Shown one piece after another: positions 1 through 6,728 of a stretch of DNA of 13,703 nucleotides. Source of the DNA: Leptospira sp. (GTDB taxonomy: Bacteria > Spirochaetota > Leptospiria > Leptospirales > Leptospiraceae). Under the pieces are notes generated by a model. The model saw only the letters and a list, made by a program, of their open reading frames with translations. It did no database searches and was not told the DNA's origin. The number at the start of each line of letters is the position of its first letter. Positions within the stretch are counted from its first letter, which is position 1. The position numbers and the translations under genes were made by a program. The stretch is taken from NCBI GenBank assembly GCA_027531445.1, contig JAPZRK010000084.1:5001-18703 (forward strand), written 5' to 3'.

Positions 1-1
1 C

Positions 2-895
2 ATCGTAACAGTTATGGCGCTAGGTGGATCAACAAATGCAATCTTGCACCTATTGGCAATTGCAAAAGAAATCGGTGTGGATTTGAAATTAGAAGACTTC
101 AATCGCGTAGGTAAAAATTCTCCTCACATCGCAGATTTAAAGCCAGGTGGAAAGTATGCGATGTATGATCTGGACAAAGTGGGCGGAGTTCATGGCGTCA
201 TGAAGTATCTTTTAGAAAAAGGACTCCTTCACGGTGATTGTATGACAGTCACTGGCAAAACACTTGCTGAAAATTTGAAAGAAGTACTTCCGCTAGCGAA
301 AGGTCAAACAATTGTTCGCACCGTCGAAGATCCTATTTTCCCATCTGCTCCTCTCGTGGTTCTTAAAGGAAATTTAGCGACCGAAGGCGCTGTAGCGAAA
401 ATATCTGGACTCAAAAAAATTGATATCACTGGTCCTGCCAAAGTTTATGATTCAGAAGACGATTGTTTTGCGGCAATCATGGATAACAAGATTCAAAAAG
501 GCGATGTTATCGTGATTCGTTATGAAGGACCCAAAGGTGGACCTGGCATGAGAGAGATGCTCGCTGTTACTGCCGCACTTGTTGGAAAAGGTCTCGGAGA
601 AGAAGTCGGCCTCATCACCGATGGACGGTTTAGCGGTGGAACCCATGGCCTTGTTGTTGGACACATTTCACCGGAGGCATTCGATGGAGGGAACATTGCG
701 CTATTAAGGAATGGAGACATGATAACCATCGATTCACGAACTCAAATCCTTCATGTAGAGCTAAGCGATGAGGAGCTAACAAAGCGCAGAAAGGAATGGA
801 AGCAGCCGGAAATGCGATTTAAGTCAGGTGTGCTTGCAAAGTATGCTAAACTTGTCCAATCCGCCACGAATGGTGCGATAACAAATCTACTTTAA
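2..895 (+). CDS. ilvD: Dihydroxy-acid dehydratase, C-terminal half (partial at the left edge)
   Basis: IlvD dehydrates 2,3-dihydroxy-isovalerate and 2,3-dihydroxy-3-methylvalerate in valine, leucine and isoleucine synthesis; it is a cytoplasmic Fe-S enzyme. The frame is open from base 2, before the first visible ATG at 14, so the gene enters from outside the window. About 297 residues are present against roughly 555-560 for the family. Diagnostic family blocks are MALGGSTNAILHL near the left edge, EGPKGGPGMREML around nt 524-562 and TDGRFSGGTHG around nt 617-649; the serine of the last block is the proposed catalytic base in the family. The Fe-S cysteines lie mostly in the missing N-terminal half. 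The TAA stop (893-895) overlaps the stop of the convergent sulP gene. The reading frame is intact and nothing suggests decay. Related Edd (6-phosphogluconate dehydratase) is longer and a less likely alternative. Confidence 0.95.
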   Translation: MVTVMALGGSTNAILHLLAIAKEIGVDLKLEDFNRVGKNSPHIADLKPGGKYAMYDLDKVGGVHGVMKYLLEKGLLHGDCMTVTGKTLAENLKEVLPLAKGQTIVRTVEDPIFPSAPLVVLKGNLATEGAVAKISGLKKIDITGPAKVYDSEDDCFAAIMDNKIQKGDVIVIRYEGPKGGPGMREMLAVTAALVGKGLGEEVGLITDGRFSGGTHGLVVGHISPEAFDGGNIALLRNGDMITIDSRTQILHVELSDEELTKRRKEWKQPEMRFKSGVLAKYAKLVQSATNGAITNLL

Positions 896-3093
896 CTATC
901 TTGGAGGGCTGTGAGCTCAATATGATTGAGCCTCAGCCTCTTAGAAAGGGTATATGCAATTGATTCAAAAAATAAATATCCGAATCTCGGGTGTTTTTCT
1001 ATATATTCATCAAACCTGGCTCTCGAAAGTCCATATAACAAAGTAGATTCGGACGCTACAGCATCTGCCGATCTCGTTTCTTTGTCCAAAAATGCCATAT
1101 CACCAAAATAATCTCCCTTCGAAAATGTAGCCAAATGGTGCGAACGTTTCCCTTCAATCGGGAGTTGGATACGAATCGTTCCTTTGCGTATAAAGTACAT
1201 CTCATCGGAGATATCTCCCATTAAGAACACATTCTCTCCAGCCTTACACTCAATCTCTCTGACACAGCTTTGGAATTCAGCTATTTCTTTCTTGGAAAAA
1301 GGTTCAAAAAATTCAAATTGATCTAACCCCAAGAATGGAACATTCTTTGCAAGGTCGAGATTGGCGTCGTGGATGATTTCATCTTCAATAAATTCTAGTG
1401 CATCATCTAACTCTTCAAAGAAGCGCACGTTAGATGATTCGTTTGATAAACCGAGTGTGTTCAGATACTCTCGCATATTATGACCCGTGGATAACTGGAT
1501 CGGTACATTGGTTAAAATCAATGTGCCTTTAGCAGTTTGTAGTCTTGAGTGAATTTGTTTCAGCAAATTGACAGCTGTAAAATCAATGGTAACGACCCGT
1601 CGAAAATCGAGAATAATATTTCGCGCGGTGCCTAGATAAGGTTCAAGAGTGTTGAACAACTGATCCGTTGTTCCAAAAAAAAGTTGCCCTTGCAATTCGA
1701 AGATAATATTCCGATAGGACTGTTTTTCCAAGACATCAAGTTCAGAAGGCAACCTTCTTTTTTTGGAAAACTTTTGATGACCAAGGAATGTCCGTCTAAC
1801 GACTGATGTTTGTATCTGATCTCGAACAAATAATAAAATGGCAAGTAAAATCCCAACACCTGCCGCAAGAATCAAACTTGTACTTACCGCTGCAATTACA
1901 ACACAAAGGATCACACTAAAATCAAAAACCGTAGCTTTGTTTTTTAAGAGACCAAAACTTTTCCAGTCAATCATTCTAAATCCGACTACCATTAAAACAC
2001 CAGCAAGCGTTGGAATGGGAATCCATTTTATAGCATCTGCAAAAAACAAAAGGGATACGAGAGCAAAGATTCCAACAAAAAATCCAGATAACTTCGTCTG
2101 AGCACCACTGGCTAAATTTACAAGCGTGGGACCAAGCGTTCCAGATCCAGCAATACCACCAAACAGAGAGCTCGTGATATTTCCTATCCCCTGCCCCAAA
2201 AGTTCTCGATTCGAATCATGGCGCTTTGATGAATACACATCGAGAATAAGGCAAGTTTTTAAGGTGTCAATGGACAAAAGAAATCCAAGCGTAAATGCGG
2301 GAATGATGATGGTTTTGATATTCGATAGGGAGATGATTCCAATGCCCGATATACTTTTCCCAAATTGTGAGAAGAGACTCTCTCCCTCCGGAATAATGGA
2401 TCCGACCACATATTTATTATTCTGAGTCGATTGCAATTCATGATAAAATAGACTGAGGATCCAATAAGTCACGAACCCAATTAAGATCGAGGCTATCGTT
2501 GGTGGGAACTTACGCGTAAAACGAGGAACGAAGATCATTGAAAGAATGGTAGCAAGACCGATGATAGGTGGTATTGGATCGGATGTTAATGTATCAATTT
2601 TTCCAAGTAAAGTTCCTTCTGACGACATGGCAAAGATACGAGGTAACTGAGCAAGTATGATAAGAATTCCAAGTCCGCCGAGATAACCTGTGACAACGGG
2701 GTAAGGAATGTATTTGATCATTCGTCCTCCACCGATAAGGCCCAGTGCCATTTGGAAAAGTCCGGCGAGTAAGATCGCTATGGATACAAGTATCGGAATC
2801 TGAGAATACTCAAACGTACCCTGTCTGACAAGTTCCAGCACAAAAACGGATAAAACTGCAGCGGCAGGTGCGGCAGGTGCAGAAATTAACTTGGGTGTCC
2901 CACCGAGCAGAGGGGTCAGGAGTCCAATGACGATAGTACCAATGACACCTGAAAGCGCCGCTACACCTGCATACGATGCTCCCAAAGGACCATAGACACT
3001 AATGCCAAATGCGATGGCAGAGGGAAGTGCCACAAGCATAGCGGCACAGGCGGAAAGAAGTTCGGCTGGAATTTGAGAAAATTTTATATTCAA
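892..3093 (-). CDS. SulP-family anion permease with STAS and cyclic-nucleotide-binding-like domains
   Basis: This 733-residue inner-membrane transporter belongs to the SulP/SLC26 family; the substrate (sulfate, bicarbonate or another anion) cannot be read from sequence. Residues about 10-425 form the hydrophobic core, with family blocks such as ALPSAIAFGISVYGPLG near the start and the NITSSLFGGIAGSGTLGPT region around 305-323. Residues about 463-570 are a STAS domain with ILDFRRVVTIDFTAVNLL, the usual nucleotide/phosphorylation loop. Residues about 590-720 are a CRP-like cNMP domain; its phosphate-binding cassette reads FGDMAFLDKETRSA, with Arg674 kept but the usual Glu replaced by Asp666. 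The start is TTG (3091-3093): an in-frame TGA lies five codons upstream, GGA sits 7 nt ahead, and the N-terminus matches the family from there. The stop overlaps that of convergent ilvD. The start is divergent from dps, 49 bp away. Confidence 0.92.
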   Translation of the reverse strand: MNIKFSQIPAELLSACAAMLVALPSAIAFGISVYGPLGASYAGVAALSGVIGTIVIGLLTPLLGGTPKLISAPAAPAAAVLSVFVLELVRQGTFEYSQIPILVSIAILLAGLFQMALGLIGGGRMIKYIPYPVVTGYLGGLGILIILAQLPRIFAMSSEGTLLGKIDTLTSDPIPPIIGLATILSMIFVPRFTRKFPPTIASILIGFVTYWILSLFYHELQSTQNNKYVVGSIIPEGESLFSQFGKSISGIGIISLSNIKTIIIPAFTLGFLLSIDTLKTCLILDVYSSKRHDSNRELLGQGIGNITSSLFGGIAGSGTLGPTLVNLASGAQTKLSGFFVGIFALVSLLFFADAIKWIPIPTLAGVLMVVGFRMIDWKSFGLLKNKATVFDFSVILCVVIAAVSTSLILAAGVGILLAILLFVRDQIQTSVVRRTFLGHQKFSKKRRLPSELDVLEKQSYRNIIFELQGQLFFGTTDQLFNTLEPYLGTARNIILDFRRVVTIDFTAVNLLKQIHSRLQTAKGTLILTNVPIQLSTGHNMREYLNTLGLSNESSNVRFFEELDDALEFIEDEIIHDANLDLAKNVPFLGLDQFEFFEPFSKKEIAEFQSCVREIECKAGENVFLMGDISDEMYFIRKGTIRIQLPIEGKRSHHLATFSKGDYFGDMAFLDKETRSADAVASESTLLYGLSRARFDEYIEKHPRFGYLFFESIAYTLSKRLRLNHIELTALQDS
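907..938 (+). terminator. Hairpin 12 nt after the ilvD stop, candidate 3'-end structure
   Basis: GGCTG (907-911) pairs with CAGCC (934-938), and GCTCAAT (915-921) pairs with ATTGAGC (925-931). They are separated by a 3/2-nt internal loop and closed by a 3-nt ATG loop, giving 12 base pairs. It lies inside the 3' coding end of sulP. The plus strand continues with TCTTAGAAAG, so a proper U-tract is missing; a classical Rho-independent terminator is therefore doubtful. It may instead block 3' exonucleases or act with Rho. The pairing is seen directly; the function is inferred. Confidence 0.35.
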
Positions 3094-3142
3094 TCGTGAG
3101 TCCGATCAGTTATTGTAAAAAGAGTTTTTATAGGAGATAAAA

Positions 3143-3613
3143 ATGCAAATCAATATTGGAATTCCTGAAGCAGAAAGATCTGCCATCGTAGAATCACTCA
3201 GAAAGTTGCTTGCGGATACATATACCCTTTATCAAAAAACACACAGTTACCACTGGAATGTCACAGGACCTATGTTTCAAACCTTACATACGTTATTCAT
3301 GACCCAGTATACAGAACTTTGGAATGCTATAGATCCGATTGCGGAAAGGATACGTTCTCTCGGATCCTATGCTCCAGTTGGTGGATGGGAATTTGCAAAG
3401 TATTCCAGCATCAAAGAGGACAAAGAAGTTCCAAAAGCACTTGCAATGATCAAAAATCTAGTCGAAGGAAATGAAGCTGTCATTCGCACCGCAAGGGAAG
3501 CATATGCTCCTGCCGAAAAAGGCAATGACCAAGCAACATTAGATATGCTTACCCAAAGACTCGATATCCATGAAAAAACAGCTTGGATGTTGCGTTCGTT
3601 ACTCGAAGACTAA
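3143..3613 (+). CDS. dps: Dps-family ferritin-like DNA-protection protein
   Basis: Dps proteins form 12-subunit cages that oxidise and store iron using hydrogen peroxide, and many bind DNA, protecting the cell in stress and stationary phase. The 156 residues are normal family length. Ferroxidase residues that align are His37 (SYHWNV), His49 (TLHTLF), Asp64 and Glu68 (IDPIAERIRSLG). The position of E. coli Asp67, four after the second His, is Met53 here, so one acidic ligand is absent; I recall this in a subset of Dps proteins but cannot check. The N-terminus is short, without the lysine-rich DNA-binding tail of E. coli Dps. TAGGAG (3131-3136) sits 6 nt before the ATG, a strong ribosome site. 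The gene is divergent from sulP, and its end overlaps the convergent hydrolase gene by 15 bp. No clear PerR or OxyR site was recognised. Confidence 0.93.
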   Translation: MQINIGIPEAERSAIVESLRKLLADTYTLYQKTHSYHWNVTGPMFQTLHTLFMTQYTELWNAIDPIAERIRSLGSYAPVGGWEFAKYSSIKEDKEVPKALAMIKNLVEGNEAVIRTAREAYAPAEKGNDQATLDMLTQRLDIHEKTAWMLRSLLED

Positions 3614-4429
3614 AAAACTTCGAACAATTTTTAAAAATTCTGTCATGTGGGTGAAGTGGATATAATGTCCACCACCTGCTATGGATACAAGATCTGTCCG
3701 TGGATATGTGCTTTGAATCAACTGAAAATCACTATCCGTGATGTATTCGGATTCTTTTCCAATGACAAACAAACTGCGGCTATTTGATGGAGGCAAAGTG
3801 GAAAAAACATCTAAAAAAAGCTTTCTTGCTTCACCAATCACTTTCACATTCAATTTCCAATAATACTTACCACTTTCACTTCTTTCCAGGTTCATTTGCA
3901 AAAATTGACGGATAAAAGGATCCGGAACTAAGTCTTTCATCAATGCATCCACTTCATTTCTGGACTTACAATCCGATAGGTCCTTTGACATGGACTCGAT
4001 TTCATTATTATAAACAAATGGATAATTGCGTGGAGAAATATCTTGGATGATGATAGAATCTAAAAGACCTGGATGAGTTAAATCGAAATACATAGAAACA
4101 AGTCCACCCATGGAGTGACCGAGTAGAGCAACATTTTCTAATTTATGTTCAGTTATAAACTCGGCCAAATCTTCCGCCATCGACACAATCGAGTGATCTG
4201 TGCTATGTGGTGAATCACCATGATTTCTTAAATCAAGAGAATATACATCACAAATCCCTGATAATTCCTTGGATATGGATACCCAATTTTTAGAAGAACC
4301 GAACAATCCATGCAAAATGATTATATTTTGAATGTTTGATTTTTTATTGTTACTTGAAGATACTTTCCCTTCCACCGCGTCTATCGGCGTATTACTTTTA
4401 AATGGATAAAATTTAAAATTGAGTTTCAT
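3599..4429 (-). CDS. Alpha/beta hydrolase, YbfF/ABHD11-like esterase
   Basis: This is a single-domain soluble hydrolase, probably an acyl-ester or thioesterase; the true substrate is unknown. Counting from the ATG at 4427-4429 (276 residues), the oxyanion region is LHGLFGSSKNW (39-49), followed by DLRNHGDSPH (66-75), the nucleophile elbow GHSMGG with Ser106, Asp130 in IIQDISP, and the final GGGHYIH with His255. The Ser-to-Asp spacing of 24 equals that I recall for the E. coli YbfF triad, and the RNHG-SP block is typical of that subgroup. An in-frame TTG at 4442-4444 would add five residues; neither start has a good Shine-Dalgarno, so translation may be coupled to the SH3 gene, whose stop lies 28 bp upstream. 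It is the last gene of the four-gene run. Its 3' end overlaps dps by 15 bp. No signal peptide is seen. Confidence 0.88.
   Translation of the reverse strand: MKLNFKFYPFKSNTPIDAVEGKVSSSNNKKSNIQNIIILHGLFGSSKNWVSISKELSGICDVYSLDLRNHGDSPHSTDHSIVSMAEDLAEFITEHKLENVALLGHSMGGLVSMYFDLTHPGLLDSIIIQDISPRNYPFVYNNEIESMSKDLSDCKSRNEVDALMKDLVPDPFIRQFLQMNLERSESGKYYWKLNVKVIGEARKLFLDVFSTLPPSNSRSLFVIGKESEYITDSDFQLIQSTYPRTDLVSIAGGGHYIHFTHMTEFLKIVRSFLVFE
3603..3632 (+). terminator. Candidate terminator of dps
   Basis: TCGAAG (3603-3608) and CTTCGA (3618-3623) form a 6-bp stem with a 9-nt A-rich loop. Four bases later comes TTTTT (3628-3632), which is itself half of a perfect 14-bp A/T palindrome (3626-3639). The stem starts inside the last codons of dps and lies in the overlapping tail of the convergent hydrolase gene. 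The stem is short and the U-run slightly displaced, so it is a plausible but weak Rho-independent terminator. Confidence 0.4.
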
Positions 4430-4457
4430 TGGTTCGGTTACCAAACAATTTTTTAAG

Positions 4458-5471
4458 TTAATTTAGGCATTCGTCTTGTAAAATCTTGATGTATGGTTGG
4501 ATTTCCCTTCTGTGTCGTACTGAATACTCCTGGATGTAACGACTCATAGTTCCAATCTCCGACTGTATCGCGACAGGCAAGGGTTTATAGCAGGCGATCG
4601 CATCGGGATCCTTTGTGATATCTTTCAATTTGGCGATGATATCTTTGAAATAAATTGAAACATAATTGCCATTCGGAAATTGGTAAATGTATCTCATCTT
4701 TGATTTACGAATCGTTTCCAGCTCACAGGCAAGATCCTTTTTGCAGTCTGGAGCGGGAAGAACTTCTGCGGCTAGGTAGGCCGCATAATCTGCGTGTTTT
4801 GTATTGGGACTGACTTCGATCAATTTCCAAAAGTAGTTTGGGTCTACGTAATAAACTGAATCGGAGTAATCATATAACAATTTTGATTGGTGTCTCTTTA
4901 GAAAATCGAGTAGTTCTGCTGAAGTATCAGGTTTGATTTTTTTTTCATTCAAAGAATCTAAAGTTCTTTTCAGCCCGTATCCGGCCTTAGTACGAGAAAG
5001 AACAAATTCATCTCCCGTATATTCTCCGTTTGTCGCTACCTGAAATAACGAATCAGTAATCTCCATCCTTTGGTATAGAGAAGTTGATTTTTTAGATAAA
5101 AGTTTGTCCGCTTCAAAAATAAGTCGGTTTAAATACTGATGTTTGGGAATGCTTAGGACAACTTCTCTTATCACATGACCCGTCAAACCTTCTTCTGTTC
5201 GAACAGGTATCCATTTGTCGCTGGTCTCTTCTAACGTTTCTTTGTCATAAACAATTTTTTCACCAAACTTAAGTATCTTAATCACATCACTTTTTGTATC
5301 GGGAAAAAGATATAATTTTATCCCAAAATGAGGAACGAGGATCGCAGAGGTCTCATCAATTTTTTTGAGTGAGACTTGTGAAACTTCCTTTTGCCGAGGT
5401 TTGAGAGCCTTGGGTTCGGCAATTACTTGCGAAAAAATAAAAAATAGGAATAAAACAGACAGGATTCTCAT
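4458..5471 (-). CDS. Exported SH3-like domain protein of unknown function
   Basis: The 337 residues begin with a signal peptide (MRILSVLFLFFIFSQVIA, likely cleaved after Ala18, with Val at -3 and Ala at -1). There is no lipobox cysteine, so a periplasmic or outer-envelope location is inferred. Residues about 45-106 resemble a bacterial SH3 fold (SH3b): IKLYLFPDTKSDVIKILKFGEKI, a central WIPVRTEEG and a closing GLTGHVIREVV. SH3b domains often bind peptidoglycan or peptides, but I cannot name the ligand. The remaining two thirds, rich in Lys, Tyr and Asp and with four or five cysteines near the end, match no family I recognise. AGGAA lies 8-9 nt before the ATG at 5469-5471. The gene begins 30 bp after the aminotransferase and is followed 28 bp later by the hydrolase, so it is very likely co-transcribed. 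The pairing with cytoplasmic enzymes gives no clear functional clue. Confidence 0.8.
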   Translation of the reverse strand: MRILSVLFLFFIFSQVIAEPKALKPRQKEVSQVSLKKIDETSAILVPHFGIKLYLFPDTKSDVIKILKFGEKIVYDKETLEETSDKWIPVRTEEGLTGHVIREVVLSIPKHQYLNRLIFEADKLLSKKSTSLYQRMEITDSLFQVATNGEYTGDEFVLSRTKAGYGLKRTLDSLNEKKIKPDTSAELLDFLKRHQSKLLYDYSDSVYYVDPNYFWKLIEVSPNTKHADYAAYLAAEVLPAPDCKKDLACELETIRKSKMRYIYQFPNGNYVSIYFKDIIAKLKDITKDPDAIACYKPLPVAIQSEIGTMSRYIQEYSVRHRREIQPYIKILQDECLN

Positions 5472-5501
5472 GATTTGATCTTCCTGCCGATATTCATGTG
5501 A

Positions 5502-6716
5502 TTATTTAAAATCTTCCACCATTTGTTTGATTCTGGAGAGACCTTTTTGGATATCGCTTTCACCCAATGCATAGGACAATCGAATGGCTTTGTCATCACC
5601 AAAAGCAATCCCAGGAACAGCCGCTACATTGTATTTATCAAGTAGCACGTCACAGAAAAGCTTTGAAAGTGAAGATTCATTTTTTTCTTTCATCAATTTT
5701 TTAAATCCATCAAGCTCGTATACGCCAGTTATATAAGGAAATGCATAAAAAGCACCTTCAGGCATCCTACAATCAAATCCTGGAATTTGATTTAGTAGGT
5801 CCACAATCAACTTTCGTCGTTTATCGAACGCTAAACGCATTACCTCAACTGGTGACTGGTCTCCAGTAAGTGCCGCTTCTGCCGCCGCTTGAGAGATGGA
5901 AGATGCATTCGATGTGGATTGACCTTGCATCGTATCCATATTTTTAATGATTTCAGCGTTGCCGGCACCGTATCCGATCCGCCATCCAGTCATAGAGTAT
6001 GCTTTTGAAACTCCATTCACCACAAATGTTTTTTCCTTCATTTTCGCCGAAACCATCGCTGGATTTACAAATTCCAATCCATCATAAATGATCTTTTCAT
6101 AAATATCATCAGATAACGTAATGATATCTTTAGGTTCCAGCACCTTTACCAAACTTTCAACATCGGAACGGGTGTAAGCCGCCCCAGTCGGATTGGATGG
6201 TGAATTGAAAATAAATACCTTTGTTTTAGGAGTGATGGCTTTTTCCAATTGGTCCGCTGTGATTTTAAATCCACTGCTGATATCCGTGGAAACTATCACA
6301 GGAGTTCCTTCGGCAAGTCTTACAATATCCGCATAACTTACCCAATATGGTGCAGGTATGATGACTTCATCACCTGGATTGAGAGTCGCCATAAAAAAAT
6401 TGTAAAGAACTTGCTTCCCACCCGTTCCAACAATGATCTGATTTCTTTCGTAAGCCAAACCATTGTCATTTTTGAACTTTTGGACGATGGCATCTCGCAA
6501 AGAAACGGTGCCACTCACAGGAGTGTATTTGGTTTTGCCTTGTTGCATGGCTTTGGATGCCGCATCTTTGATATGTTGTGGCGTATCAAAGTCGGGCTCG
6601 CCTGCTCCAAATCCAACGACATCCAAACCACTTGCCTTCAACTGATTCGCCTTAGCCGTGATGGCAAGTGTTGGCGAAGGTTCTACCACTTCCAAACGTT
6701 TTGCAACGAGTTTCAT
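5502..6716 (-). CDS. aspC: Aspartate aminotransferase, class I subgroup Ib
   Basis: This cytoplasmic PLP enzyme moves the amino group between aspartate/glutamate and their 2-oxo acids. The 404 residues are normal length for the Thermus/Bacillus-like Ib type. Landmarks are FGAGEPDFDTP (36-46), SNPTGAAY with Asn175, the SDDIYEKIIYDG block with Asp203 and Tyr206, the PLP lysine Lys238 in NGVSKAYSMTGWRIGY, Arg246 (cofactor phosphate) and Arg379 in IRLSYAL (substrate carboxylate). All expected catalytic residues are present. GAGG stands 5 nt ahead of the ATG (6714-6716), immediately after the xpb stop 12 bp upstream, so the pair is almost certainly co-transcribed. Some Ib enzymes also act as prephenate aminotransferases; that cannot be decided by eye. 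The gene symbol follows common usage and does not imply orthology with the E. coli Ia enzyme. Confidence 0.92.
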   Translation of the reverse strand: MKLVAKRLEVVEPSPTLAITAKANQLKASGLDVVGFGAGEPDFDTPQHIKDAASKAMQQGKTKYTPVSGTVSLRDAIVQKFKNDNGLAYERNQIIVGTGGKQVLYNFFMATLNPGDEVIIPAPYWVSYADIVRLAEGTPVIVSTDISSGFKITADQLEKAITPKTKVFIFNSPSNPTGAAYTRSDVESLVKVLEPKDIITLSDDIYEKIIYDGLEFVNPAMVSAKMKEKTFVVNGVSKAYSMTGWRIGYGAGNAEIIKNMDTMQGQSTSNASSISQAAAEAALTGDQSPVEVMRLAFDKRRKLIVDLLNQIPGFDCRMPEGAFYAFPYITGVYELDGFKKLMKEKNESSLSKLFCDVLLDKYNVAAVPGIAFGDDKAIRLSYALGESDIQKGLSRIKQMVEDFK

Positions 6717-6728
6717 TTGTTCCTCTAT

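Noticed and set aside
2861..2878. Tandem 9-bp repeat (GCGGCAGGT twice) in sulP
   Set aside because: It is in frame and encodes a Pro/Ala-rich stretch at a conserved SulP helix; most likely coding constraint or a small old duplication rather than a regulatory repeat.
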